A stretch of DNA of 64,000 nt from Bacteroides sp. (GTDB lineage: Bacteria; Bacteroidota; Bacteroidia; Bacteroidales; Bacteroidaceae), in contig JAGOOC010000002.1 of NCBI GenBank assembly GCA_017992695.1, forward strand, positions 62,001 through 126,000. The letters are read 5' to 3'. The position numbers and the translations under genes were made by a program. Each line of letters opens with the position of its first letter. The first letter of the stretch is position 1. The notes beneath the pieces are model-generated. The model was not told the origin of the DNA. It saw only the letters and a program-made list of their open reading frames with translations, and did no database searches. Of this stretch, positions 26,667-35,274 are shown one piece after another.

Positions 26667-27779
26667 TCACTCTGCAAACTGTATGCAAACCGGTTTGTCA
26701 ACCACAATGTTCTTCCCTGTATCGGTGAGCAAGCCGGTTGCCTGGTCTCTTTCAAAAACCTGAATCACATTACTATCTCTGCAAGCGACCAGCAGATACT
26801 TGCCGTTGGGTGTAATTTGGAAATTGCGTGGATGGATCCCTGTGTGCTGATAGCCCACCTTGGCTAGTGTGCCCAACTCTTCATTCACTTCGAAGATGGC
26901 AAGGCCGTCCTCTTTCAATCGATTGCTGGCATACAGATACTTGCCGTCGGGGCTTAGACGGATATCTGCACTACCCCGTGCGCTAGTCGTATCGGCTGCA
27001 ATACTTTGAATCTCGTTCAAGTTTCCGTCGGCATAGCTAAAAGCAATTACTCTTCCTGATAACTCATTAATCAGATAAGCAAACCTGCCGCTGGGGCTGA
27101 AGGTGAGGTGGCGTGGGCCGGAACCGGGAGCGATATCTACCGTCTCCGACAAAGGTTGTGGAGTCTCCTCTTTCTCATGGATGGCGTAGCGCAACAGCCT
27201 GTCGGCACTGAAGTCGGTCGCAAAGATGTAATTCCCATCCGGCGAGAAGGTGGCACAGTGCACATGGGCGGTGGCTTGGCGATTCTTGTCGGGGCCCGTA
27301 GCAGCTCCTTGAAAGAGCGTGTCTATGGGTTCCAGTGCTCCATTGCTTTTCACGGTGAATACCGACATGTTTCCACCGCCGTAATTGGCCGTGAGTACCT
27401 TTTTACCGTCTGTTGAAACGTAGCAGGGAGCCGTTCCTTCTGTGCGCTGACTGTTTAGTAGGCGCAGCGTTCCCTTCTCTTTATCAAAAGCAAAAGCGTT
27501 GACCACCGAGGTCGAATCGTCTTCTTCGCTAACGGCATAAACAAATCGATTGTCGGCCGATAAAGTAAGATATGAAGGGTTTGATACAGCGATTTCGGCT
27601 AGCAGGGTAGCTTCACCCGTCTCTTCATTGAAGCGGAAAGTGTAAATCCCCTTGCTGCTGCCCGAAGTGTATGTACCCACTAACATCGTTAATTTATTCT
27701 CTGAGTTGTTTGTCGTCTGCTTCAGTGAGCAAGCAGATAAAACTCCGATGGCGCATAGCCCGATTACTTGTTTAATCAT
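26667..27779 (-). CDS. Lactonase-family beta-propeller protein (6-phosphogluconolactonase type)
   Basis: A 370-aa protein with a lipoprotein signal (VLSACSLKQ, Cys17) and a seven-bladed propeller of the YbhE/Pgl family (repeated SPDGKYLYASNR, TPNGKYLLVACRDSN, GSGPRHLTFSPSGRFAY). The E. coli relative hydrolyses 6-phosphogluconolactone in the cytosol. The lipid anchor here implies an envelope location and perhaps another lactone. It has its own promoter and is convergent with the M23 gene. Confidence 0.87.
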   Translation of the reverse strand: MIKQVIGLCAIGVLSACSLKQTTNNSENKLTMLVGTYTSGSSKGIYTFRFNEETGEATLLAEIAVSNPSYLTLSADNRFVYAVSEEDDSTSVVNAFAFDKEKGTLRLLNSQRTEGTAPCYVSTDGKKVLTANYGGGNMSVFTVKSNGALEPIDTLFQGAATGPDKNRQATAHVHCATFSPDGNYIFATDFSADRLLRYAIHEKEETPQPLSETVDIAPGSGPRHLTFSPSGRFAYLINELSGRVIAFSYADGNLNEIQSIAADTTSARGSADIRLSPDGKYLYASNRLKEDGLAIFEVNEELGTLAKVGYQHTGIHPRNFQITPNGKYLLVACRDSNVIQVFERDQATGLLTDTGKNIVVDKPVCIQFAE

Positions 27780-27848
27780 TGCGTATTCTTATTATAGGTT
27801 GTTTCAGCTTTGTTTGTTGATATATCTGCGTTGATGCACTTTGCAGAG

Positions 27849-27856
27849 CAAAAGTA
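27849..27856 (-). promoter_or_regulatory. -7 box of the lactonase gene
   Basis: Minus-strand TACTTTTG matches TAnnTTTG; it lies 69 nt upstream of the ATG at 27779, implying a moderately long 5' leader. Confidence 0.5.
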
Positions 27857-27954
27857 CACTATTCTCTCTCATCTCCCTCTAAAAGTTCGATAAATTTATC
27901 CGAAGCCTCCTTTTAATAATTCCTAATAAAACACCGGAATCGGAAACTATTTCG

Positions 27955-27962
27955 TATCTTTG
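27955..27962 (+). promoter_or_regulatory. -7 box of the tmRNA gene
   Basis: TATCTTTG matches TAnnTTTG, 57 nt before the mature 5' end, consistent with a precursor trimmed by RNase P. Confidence 0.6.
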
Positions 27963-28019
27963 TACCCAGGAAAGCGTTTCTAATAATGAAGTTATCGCTT
28001 AGTGCACGAATACGAATCT

Positions 28020-28413
28020 GGGGTTGACTGGATTTGACAGCGGGCAGAAATGGTGAGTAAGCATGCAGTGCGTCGGTGATTTGCACTTTAATCTCAGTTA
28101 TCAAAATTTTATCTGGCGAAAGACAATTTGCTCTTGCTGCTTAATCGAATTACAGTAGATTAGCTTAATCCCGGTACTAGGTACTGGGACGGGACATCAC
28201 TCGGAAGCTGTTGCTCCGAAGCAATCCGACTCAGTGGTGCAGTAATATCGGGGATAGTTTGAGGTGGCCTCGTGCCTCTAATGAAACTTAAGAGGATAAG
28301 GTAGAAGTTGATGGCTTTGGTTCTGCTTCTACACGAAAAATTAGGCAAAGATAAGCATGTAGAAAGCTTGTGATTTCCTCGTTTGGACGAGGGTTCGACT
28401 CCCTCCAACTCCA
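28020..28413 (+). ncRNA. ssrA: Transfer-messenger RNA (tmRNA)
   Basis: The 5' end GGGGTTGACTGGATTTGACA and 3' end GGGTTCGACTCCCTCCAACTCCA form the tRNA-like domain: the T arm is intact and GGGGTTG pairs with CAACTCC. The tag frame starts at the resume codon GGC (28115) and encodes GERQFALAA with TAA at 28142-28144; the ALAA end is the usual degradation signal. Pseudoknot-forming segments fill the rest. CCA is not encoded (the sequence continues CAAG), so it must be added. tmRNA with SmpB rescues stalled ribosomes. Confidence 0.96.
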
Positions 28414-28446
28414 CAAGAAGTGATCAAGAATGATTCAAAATGATTT

Positions 28447-28489
28447 AAAAGCGTTGTAAATTAGCCGTTTGGCTGTTTATAACGCTTTT
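28447..28489 (+). terminator. Terminator after tmRNA
   Basis: Nearly complete arms 28447-28466 and 28471-28489 close on a GTTT loop and are followed by GGTTTTTG. It lies 34 nt after the tmRNA and just upstream of dinB. Confidence 0.8.
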
Positions 28490-28514
28490 GGTTTTTGTAA
28501 ACGATGCGCCTAGA

Positions 28515-29630
28515 ATGAACGAACGAAAGATTATACACATAGATATGGACGCCTTTTACGCATCGGTAGAGCAGCGCGATCATCCTGAGTTGAGAGGAAA
28601 ACCCCTCGCGGTGGGGCATGCCGAAGAGAGGGGAGTGGTAGCTGCGGCCAGTTATGAGGCACGCCGCTACGGTGTACGCTCGGCCATGGCATCGCAAAAG
28701 GCGAAGCGTTTATGCCCTTCGTTAATCTTTGTGCCCGGCAGAATGGAAGTGTACAAATCGGTCTCCCGGCAGATACATGAGATTTTCCATGAGTATACCG
28801 ACCTCATTGAGCCGCTTTCGCTCGATGAGGCTTTCTTGGATGTAACCGAGAACAAACGCCACATGCCGCTGGCTGTAGATATAGCGCGCGAAATCAAACA
28901 ACGCATCTGCGAAGAGACCAGTCTGGTTGCCTCGGCCGGTGTGTCGTACAATAAGTTTCTGGCCAAAATCGCTTCGGACTACCGCAAGCCCGATGGGCTC
29001 TGTACCATTCATCCGGCACAAGCCATTGAGTTCATCAACCGGTTGCCCATCGAATCGTTTTGGGGCGTGGGGCCGGTAACGGCAAAAAAGATGCATGCGC
29101 TGGGCATTCACAACGGATTGCAATTGCGCAGCTGTTCGCTTGATACGCTCGGTAGACAGTTTGGTAAGATGGGAGCCGTTTACTATGACTTTGCCCGTGG
29201 CATTGATTTGCGGCCGGTTGAGGCCGTTCGCATCCGTAAGTCCATTGGCTGCGAACACACCTTAGAGAAGGACATCTCGCTGCAATCGTCGGTTATTATT
29301 GAGCTTTATCATGTGGCTACGGAGCTGGTGGCGAGGTGTCAACGCAAAGATTTTAAAGGAAAAACGCTCACGTTGAAGATAAAGTTTCATGATTTCAGCC
29401 AGATCACACGCAGCAGTACCCAACCCACCGAACTAATTACACTCGACAAGATACTGCCCCTTGCCAAGCAGTTGCTCAAAGAGGTTAACTACGAGGAGCG
29501 TCCCATTCGGCTCATTGGGCTTTCCGTGTCGAACCCGCGCGAAAGGGGCGACGAACTGACCAATGAAAAGAGCGGCGAACAGCACGAGGCCTGGGAACAA
29601 TTAAGCTTCGAGTTTAGTCGTTGGGAGTAA
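28515..29630 (+). CDS. dinB: DNA polymerase IV
   Basis: A 371-aa Y-family translesion polymerase. The catalytic palm residues are in HIDMDAFYASVEQ and PLSLDEAFLDVT; SAGVSYNKFLAKIASDYRKPDG and the helix-hairpin-helix WGVGPVTAKKM follow, then the little-finger domain. A longer frame begins at 28488 inside the tmRNA terminator, so ATG 28515 (MNERKIIHIDMDAFY) is chosen. No LexA-like box was recognised upstream. Confidence 0.95.
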   Translation: MNERKIIHIDMDAFYASVEQRDHPELRGKPLAVGHAEERGVVAAASYEARRYGVRSAMASQKAKRLCPSLIFVPGRMEVYKSVSRQIHEIFHEYTDLIEPLSLDEAFLDVTENKRHMPLAVDIAREIKQRICEETSLVASAGVSYNKFLAKIASDYRKPDGLCTIHPAQAIEFINRLPIESFWGVGPVTAKKMHALGIHNGLQLRSCSLDTLGRQFGKMGAVYYDFARGIDLRPVEAVRIRKSIGCEHTLEKDISLQSSVIIELYHVATELVARCQRKDFKGKTLTLKIKFHDFSQITRSSTQPTELITLDKILPLAKQLLKEVNYEERPIRLIGLSVSNPRERGDELTNEKSGEQHEAWEQLSFEFSRWE

Positions 29631-29659
29631 TTCGGCACGTTGAAGGTTACAAAAGGATA

Positions 29660-29693
29660 TAAAAAAAGCGGAGAATCGTTTCGATTATCCGCC
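29660..29693 (-). terminator. Terminator of the 45-aa gene (minus strand)
   Basis: Read on the minus strand, GCGGATAATCG pairs with CGATTCTCCGC (one mismatch) around a short AAA loop and is followed by seven T. There is no T run in the other direction, so it serves the minus-strand gene and not dinB. Confidence 0.75.
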
Positions 29694-29719
29694 AGGCGTT
29701 CATATAATAAGTCTGTTTT

Positions 29720-29857
29720 TTACATGGTTGTCTGCTGCGAGAGCAGTTTTTGAAGTTGGCCATTCAAGGCTTGGCACATAGGGCCATTTCCCATTGCGTG
29801 ATAACGTTTAATACGGTACTGCAACATCATAATCTTAGCATTTTCATTCTTTTTCAT
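29720..29857 (-). CDS. Small basic protein, 45 aa, unknown function
   Basis: A short gene: ATG at 29857, TAA at 29720-29722, 45 aa beginning MKKNENAKIMMLQYRIKRYH and ending QKLLSQQTTM. It is basic and predicted helical, with no signal peptide. Support comes from context: a consensus -7 box TATCTTTG 67 nt upstream, a purine-rich AGAAGAAAT before the ATG, and a terminator 27 nt after the stop, all on the minus strand. It is a self-contained transcription unit between dinB and the YfcC gene. I do not recognise a family. Confidence 0.7.
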   Translation of the reverse strand: MKKNENAKIMMLQYRIKRYHAMGNGPMCQALNGQLQKLLSQQTTM

Positions 29858-29924
29858 AATTTCTTCTTTTTGTGCCCTCCACGTTTTGAAGAGCGAGTTT
29901 TACATCTTGTTTTCTTTAACGCTA

Positions 29925-29932
29925 CAAAGATA
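29925..29932 (-). promoter_or_regulatory. -7 box of the 45-aa gene
   Basis: Minus-strand TATCTTTG, an exact TAnnTTTG match, 67 nt upstream of the small gene's ATG. Confidence 0.6.
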
Positions 29933-30040
29933 CGAAATCTTTTTGATAATATGTTATACAACATAGAAAACTTTCATTATTACCTCGTTTTTTTTCTATA
30001 TGAGCCTAAAATGATAGGTGGATATTACAAATATAATACA

Positions 30041-30048
30041 TAACTTTG
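30041..30048 (+). promoter_or_regulatory. -7 box of the YfcC-family gene
   Basis: TAACTTTG matches TAnnTTTG and overlaps the TTG at 30046, so translation must begin at the downstream ATG 30070. Confidence 0.6.
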
Positions 30049-30069
30049 TGCCTGAACAATAAAACTCCT

Positions 30070-31665
30070 ATGCTAAAGCGAATTCCACACACTTACACCA
30101 TTATCTCTTCAGTGATTTTGATCTGTGCCGTGCTTTCTTGGATTATACCTGCAGGCGAATATGTACGTCAAACCATCGAAGTTAACGGTGTTCCCCGAAC
30201 AGTTATTGTAGATCACTCCTTTCATTCCGTGCCTCAGGCTCCTCAAACGTGGCAGGTATTCAGCTCCTTACTCAATGGTTTTGAACGGCAGGCGGGTATC
30301 ATTGCTTTTTTGCTCATTATGGGTGGTGCTTTCCAAATTATGAATAGTAGCCGTGCCATCGATGCAGGAATCTTTTCGTTTCTAGGTTTTACCAAAGGGT
30401 TAGAGCGGTATCGATTTATCAAGATGCTGGGTGTAAATAATGTGGTGATCGGGCTTATTATTACTCTATTCAGCCTATTTGGAGCCGTGTTTGGGATGAG
30501 CGAAGAGACACTGGCTTTTGTGATTATCCTTGTTCCGCTCGCCATTTCGATGGGCTACGACTCCATTACCGGTTTGTGTATGGTCTACGTAGCTGCTCAC
30601 ATCGGCTTCTCGGGTGCGGTGCTCAATCCCTTCACCATTGGCATTGCGCAAGGGTTGTCCGACCTTCCGCTGTTCTCGGGCTTCGAGTATCGCATGTTTT
30701 GTTGGGTGATACTCACCGGAGTCCTCATTGTTTGCGTGCTGAAGTATGCCTCTGTCATCAAGAAGCATCCCGAAAAATCGCCCATGTATCACGCCGATGC
30801 CTATTGGCGCAAGCGAGGCGAAGGCGTTTCTGAAGAGATATCCTATGCCACCACCCGTTCGGCCTATGTGGTGTATGCCTTGGTTTTGGTTGCGCTCACC
30901 TTTTTCTCTCTCTATTATCCGCAAAGCACCTTTAGCTTGGGCGAATCTGCGGTTACCTGTTATGCCGTTCCTTTCCTCTCCGCCCTCTTCGCTCTGTTCG
31001 CCGGGCTGGGGTTGCGCAAGTCTAACCACTTCTTCATCCTTACGCTGCTTGCTTTTACCATTTTGTTTCTCATCGTAGGGGTGATGGCACACGGATGGTA
31101 CCTGCCCGAGATCTCGGCTATCTTCTTGGCCATGGGTGTACTGTCGGGCTTTGCCAATAGCGAGCACCCCGATGCCATCATCAAACAATTTCTCGACGGT
31201 GCGAAAGACATGCTCTCGGCAGCCCTTGTTGTGGCGTTGGCCGGAGGGATTATTCAGATTCTGCAAGACGGACGCATCATTGACCCCATCCTTCACTCGT
31301 TGGCCTCGTTGATGGGCGAGACCGGAAAGTTTGTATCTCTGGGAACCATGTACTTCATTCAGACGTTAATTAATTTAATCATCCCCTCGGGCTCTGCCAA
31401 GGCAGCACTGACCATGCCGATTATGGCTCCGTTCTCCGATGTGATCGGACTCTCTCGGCAGGCTACCGTGATGGCTTATCAGTTTGGCGATGGATTTACC
31501 AACATGATTACCCCGACCTCGGCAGTGCTGATGGGTGCCTTGGGTATTGCTCGCATTCCGTATCAGGTTTGGGTAAGGTGGTTCTGGCGGATACTGGTTT
31601 TCTTTATGCTGTTGGGGCTGTTGTTGCTGATTCCTACAGTTGTTTTTACTTTAAACGGATTTTAA
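30070..31665 (+). CDS. YfcC-family membrane transporter
   Basis: A 531-aa integral membrane protein with about 12 hydrophobic segments and family stretches LSWIIPAGEYVRQ, FGAVFGMSEETLAF and IPSGSAKAALTMPIMAPF. The YfcC family (ion-transporter superfamily) is linked to C4-dicarboxylate or basic amino acid uptake, without firm substrate here. ATG 30070 is chosen because the promoter box overlies the longer frame. A transglutaminase lipoprotein follows 28 nt downstream, which may be co-transcribed. Confidence 0.88.
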   Translation: MLKRIPHTYTIISSVILICAVLSWIIPAGEYVRQTIEVNGVPRTVIVDHSFHSVPQAPQTWQVFSSLLNGFERQAGIIAFLLIMGGAFQIMNSSRAIDAGIFSFLGFTKGLERYRFIKMLGVNNVVIGLIITLFSLFGAVFGMSEETLAFVIILVPLAISMGYDSITGLCMVYVAAHIGFSGAVLNPFTIGIAQGLSDLPLFSGFEYRMFCWVILTGVLIVCVLKYASVIKKHPEKSPMYHADAYWRKRGEGVSEEISYATTRSAYVVYALVLVALTFFSLYYPQSTFSLGESAVTCYAVPFLSALFALFAGLGLRKSNHFFILTLLAFTILFLIVGVMAHGWYLPEISAIFLAMGVLSGFANSEHPDAIIKQFLDGAKDMLSAALVVALAGGIIQILQDGRIIDPILHSLASLMGETGKFVSLGTMYFIQTLINLIIPSGSAKAALTMPIMAPFSDVIGLSRQATVMAYQFGDGFTNMITPTSAVLMGALGIARIPYQVWVRWFWRILVFFMLLGLLLLIPTVVFTLNGF

Positions 31666-31693
31666 TCAAACCTTATATATATAGAACATTGTT

Positions 31694-34393
31694 ATGAACA
31701 AAGTAACTCGTATTTTACTCGTATCGTTGTTGTCGACCTGCCTGTTTTCGTGTGGCGAGTCTCATTTTATCACCGACAAGGCCTATCGCAACCAAGTGAT
31801 CACTGATTTTGAGACCAAGAAGCAACAACTGCCTCAAGGTAATCTGTTTGCAGCCTGCGATGATGCAGCACTGAGTACTTCCGAAAGAGAGGCACTCATG
31901 TTTCTCTACGCCTACATGCCTATCGGCGATATCACCGATTATTCGGGCGATTATTACCTCGAGAACATTCGCCTATCCAAGCAGGCACGCGATGAAATGC
32001 CCTGGGGAGATAGCATCCCAGAGGAGCTGTATCGCCATTTCGTATTGCCCATTCGGGTGAATAACGAGAATCTGGACGACTCTCGCCGAGTGTTTTACGG
32101 AGAGTTGAAGGATCGGGTCAAAGGGCTGTCGCTCAAAGAGGCCATTCTCGAAGTGAACCATTGGTGTCACGAGAAGGTAGTATATACCCCCAGCGATTCG
32201 CGTACCAGCTCGCCCTTGGCATCGGTCAAAACAGCTTACGGTCGCTGTGGCGAAGAGTCTACCTTTACCGTAGCTGCCCTTAGAGCCGTGGGTATTCCTG
32301 CGCGCCAGGTGTACACCCCCCGCTGGGCACATACCGATGATAATCATGCTTGGGTAGAGGCGTGGGCCGGTGGGAAGTGGTACTTCCTGGGTGCTTGCGA
32401 ACCCGAACCGGTGCTCAATCTGGGCTGGTTCAATGCTCCTGCCAGCCGAGGTATGTTGATGCATACCAAGGTGTTCGGTCGCTATACCGGTGCCGAAGAG
32501 ATCATGGAAGAGACTCCCAATTATACCGAAATCAATGTGATAGAAAACTATGCTCCTACAGGCAAGGGCGTGGTAAAGGTAACAAATGCCAACGGCGAAC
32601 CGGTTGCTGATGCTCGCATAGAGTTTAAAGTGTATAACTATGCCGAGTTTTATACCGTCGCTACGAAAAAGACCGATGCAACAGGAACAGCTTCGCTTAC
32701 AGCAGGCAAAGGAGACATGGTGGTGTGGGCTTCGAAAGACGGACAGTTTGGCTATGGCAAACTATCGTTTGGTTCCGACAACACGTTGACACTAGTGTTG
32801 GATAAGCGCGAAGGAGAGATGGGCACCGTCTCGTTCGACTTGGTCCCTCCGATTGAAAACACCCACTTGCCCGAAGTAACGCCCGAGCAACGGGCTGAGA
32901 ACACCTTGCGCATGGCACAAGAAGACTCCATTCGCAACGCTTACGTGTCTACCTTCATCACTCAGGCACAGGCCGATGAGCTGATGAGCTGTCTGGCCAA
33001 AGGCGACACCACGCATTCGGCAGCCACTGCTCGTTTCCTTATCGCCTCCAGAGGCAATCATCAAACGTTAGTCGATTTTCTGACCAAAGCCTCGGAAGCG
33101 GGAAGACTCGCAGATGCATACGACCTCTTGACGACTCTTTCGGCGAAAGACCTTCGCGATGTGTCTGCCGAGGTGTTGAACGATCACTTCACTCATTCAC
33201 AACCGACAGATCACCGTTCGGCTACCTATATCAAATCCATCCTCGCCCCACGGGTAAGCAACGAGATGATCACTCCCTACAAATCATTCTTCCAATCTAA
33301 GATTGATCAAGCCGATGCAGAGCGTTTCCGCAACGATCCCGGTCAGCTGGTAGCGTGGTGCAGCAAAGAGATTATCATTGCCAATGAACTGAATACACAG
33401 CGCATTCCCATCTCGCCTGCCGGCGTGTGGACTGCTCGCGTAGCCGACAAACACTCGCGTGATATCTTCTTTGTCTCTTTGGCACGCAGCCTCGGCATCC
33501 CGGCTTGGATAGATCCGGTGACCGGAAAAGTGCAATATCAACACCTTAATGCTGACACAAAAGTGGAAGAGACGGTCGATGTAGACTTTGAAGAGAGTGC
33601 TGCACAAGCACAAGCCGCTACGGGCAAACTGATTGCTGCTTATCAAAGCACTCCGGCATTGAAAGACCCTAAATACTACGCCCATTTCACCCTGTCGAAG
33701 TACACGAACGGCACCTTCAAACTGCTTAACTATGACGAAGGCGATGTAGATATGGGTGGTGGAGCAACTTGGTCTAACCTATTGAAGAACGGGACCACGC
33801 TCGATGCAGGCTACTATATGCTAGTAACCGGCACCCGTTTGGCTACGGGAGAAGTGTTGGCTACAGCCTCTTTCTTCACCATCGAACCCGGAAAGACAAC
33901 GACAATCGACCTCTCCATGCGCGAAAGCAAAGACAAGGTGCAGGTAATTGGTAGTTTCAACTCCGAATCCACTTATCTTCCTATCGGTGGAACTGAACCC
34001 ACAACCTTGCTGAAAACCTGTGGCCGCGGATACTATGTAGTAGCTGTACTGGGTGCAGGACAAGAGCCAACCAACCACGCCTTGAGAGACATTGCCGCAC
34101 TAAGTGGCGAGTTCGAGAAGTGGGGGCGCAAGCTTGTACTGCTCTTCCCTGACGAGGCACAATACAAGAAGTTCCGTCCGACAGATTTCCCCGGACTACC
34201 CTCTACTATTGTGTATGGAATAGATAAAGATGGAGCCATTCAGCAGCAGATTGCGCAATCCATGAAATTGACCAACGCAACCATTTTGCCCATGTTTATC
34301 ATAGCCGATACGTTTAATCGCGTAGTTTTTGTGTCGCAAGGCTATACCATCGGGCTAGGCGAGCAGTTGATGAAAGTAATACACGGACTTTAG
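31694..34393 (+). CDS. Transglutaminase-domain lipoprotein, 899 aa
   Basis: A large envelope lipoprotein (lipobox LFSC, Cys20) with a transglutaminase/protease-like core: AYGRCGEES gives the catalytic Cys185 and NHAWVEAW the His218; the position usually holding Asp is in LGACEPEP and reads as Glu. A beta-sandwich (carboxypeptidase-like or Ig-like) domain follows (VTNANGEPVADARIEFKVYN), and the C-terminal region (from about 780) has a thioredoxin-like feel (KLVLLFPDEAQYKKF). Bacteroides carry several such proteins, presumably peptide- or cross-link-cleaving. It lies downstream of a transporter, so a joint peptide-use role is conceivable. Confidence 0.85.
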   Translation: MNKVTRILLVSLLSTCLFSCGESHFITDKAYRNQVITDFETKKQQLPQGNLFAACDDAALSTSEREALMFLYAYMPIGDITDYSGDYYLENIRLSKQARDEMPWGDSIPEELYRHFVLPIRVNNENLDDSRRVFYGELKDRVKGLSLKEAILEVNHWCHEKVVYTPSDSRTSSPLASVKTAYGRCGEESTFTVAALRAVGIPARQVYTPRWAHTDDNHAWVEAWAGGKWYFLGACEPEPVLNLGWFNAPASRGMLMHTKVFGRYTGAEEIMEETPNYTEINVIENYAPTGKGVVKVTNANGEPVADARIEFKVYNYAEFYTVATKKTDATGTASLTAGKGDMVVWASKDGQFGYGKLSFGSDNTLTLVLDKREGEMGTVSFDLVPPIENTHLPEVTPEQRAENTLRMAQEDSIRNAYVSTFITQAQADELMSCLAKGDTTHSAATARFLIASRGNHQTLVDFLTKASEAGRLADAYDLLTTLSAKDLRDVSAEVLNDHFTHSQPTDHRSATYIKSILAPRVSNEMITPYKSFFQSKIDQADAERFRNDPGQLVAWCSKEIIIANELNTQRIPISPAGVWTARVADKHSRDIFFVSLARSLGIPAWIDPVTGKVQYQHLNADTKVEETVDVDFEESAAQAQAATGKLIAAYQSTPALKDPKYYAHFTLSKYTNGTFKLLNYDEGDVDMGGGATWSNLLKNGTTLDAGYYMLVTGTRLATGEVLATASFFTIEPGKTTTIDLSMRESKDKVQVIGSFNSESTYLPIGGTEPTTLLKTCGRGYYVVAVLGAGQEPTNHALRDIAALSGEFEKWGRKLVLLFPDEAQYKKFRPTDFPGLPSTIVYGIDKDGAIQQQIAQSMKLTNATILPMFIIADTFNRVVFVSQGYTIGLGEQLMKVIHGL

Positions 34394-34404
34394 TCCGTGT
34401 ATTA
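34377..34404. terminator. Hairpin over the transglutaminase stop codon
   Basis: A perfect 12-bp stem TAATACACGGAC / GTCCGTGTATTA with loop TTTA spans the TAG stop at 34391-34393. A T run is missing, so it may act as a 3'-end stabiliser or a factor-dependent terminator for either strand. Confidence 0.55.
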
Positions 34405-34459
34405 AGCTTAGCTTTTGAATTAAGTTTGTATATCGAGTTTAACTCTCATGCCAAGGCGA

Positions 34460-35209
34460 TTAGCGAACAGCCGCGATGGTGTTTCTCACCCGCTTCGCCG
34501 TTGTTACATTCCGTTCGTATTCATCAATCCGAACGGAACCGCCCATTGATACGGCTTCGTTTTTATACTGCATACCGCTTTTCACGCATTCGCGTGCCGA
34601 GAAATGAAACTCTTCAATGCCCGTTTGCGAAGCAATGCGGGCAATATTCTCCTCATTTACACCACAACCGGCCAGTAGGATCATTCGTCCTGCTGCCTGT
34701 TGGTGTAACTCTTTCAATAGGGCAATGCCTCGTTCGGCAGTAGGCTGCTGTCCCGAAGTCAAAATCCGTTGGCATCCCAACTCAATAAGCTGTTCCAACG
34801 CCTGCCGCGGATCGCGGCATACATCAAACGCCCGGTGAAACGTTACCGACAATCCTTTGGATGCCTCCATCAGCATTTGCATGGCAGGCCGGTCGATCTC
34901 TCCTTCGGGGGTGAGGCAACCAAATACCACCCCGTCAACGCCCAACGCTTTGGCGGCTTCAATATCCTTCACCATCGCCTTCAGTTCGATGGGCGAATAG
35001 AGAAAATCTCCTCCACGCGGACGAATAATGACGTGCAGTTTTATCTGCAACAACTCCCTGGCTACCGCTATCTCGCCCCACGATGGGGTAGTTCCACCTT
35101 CCGGTATACCGGCACATAGCTCTACGCGATGGGCACCTCCCTCTTGGGCTGCCAAACAACTCTCTACCGAATTGGTACAAATCTCAAACTGATACTCTGG
35201 TGTATGCAT
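34460..35209 (-). CDS. cutC: CutC family protein
   Basis: A 249-aa TIM-barrel protein of the CutC family, historically linked to copper homeostasis though the biochemical role is unsettled. Family motifs are FEICTNSVESCLAAQEGGAHRVELC, IRPRGGDFLYS, VTFHRAFDVC and ILTSGQQPTA. It lies downstream of rny on the same strand but is separated from it by a strong terminator, so it needs its own promoter; none is obvious. Confidence 0.93.
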   Translation of the reverse strand: MHTPEYQFEICTNSVESCLAAQEGGAHRVELCAGIPEGGTTPSWGEIAVARELLQIKLHVIIRPRGGDFLYSPIELKAMVKDIEAAKALGVDGVVFGCLTPEGEIDRPAMQMLMEASKGLSVTFHRAFDVCRDPRQALEQLIELGCQRILTSGQQPTAERGIALLKELHQQAAGRMILLAGCGVNEENIARIASQTGIEEFHFSARECVKSGMQYKNEAVSMGGSVRIDEYERNVTTAKRVRNTIAAVR

Positions 35210-35223
35210 AATGATAGGGTATT

Positions 35224-35249
35224 AAAAAAGGGCGAATTGCTTCGCCCTT
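35224..35249 (-). terminator. Terminator after rny
   Basis: On the minus strand AAGGGCGAA pairs perfectly with TTCGCCCTT (35241-35249 with 35228-35236) around a 4-nt loop, continuing into six T. It isolates rny from cutC. Confidence 0.85.
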
Positions 35250-35274
35250 ATCTTGATTTTCTTCTTTGTTTTAA

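Noticed and set aside
28160..28414. An 84-codon minus-strand frame over the tmRNA
   Set aside because: It is antisense to a structured RNA gene whose both ends and tag frame are identified.
30475..31296. A 273-codon minus-strand open frame
   Set aside because: It lies inside the YfcC transporter gene on the other strand, has a His/Glu/Gly-rich composition without any fold pattern, and has no promoter or start context.
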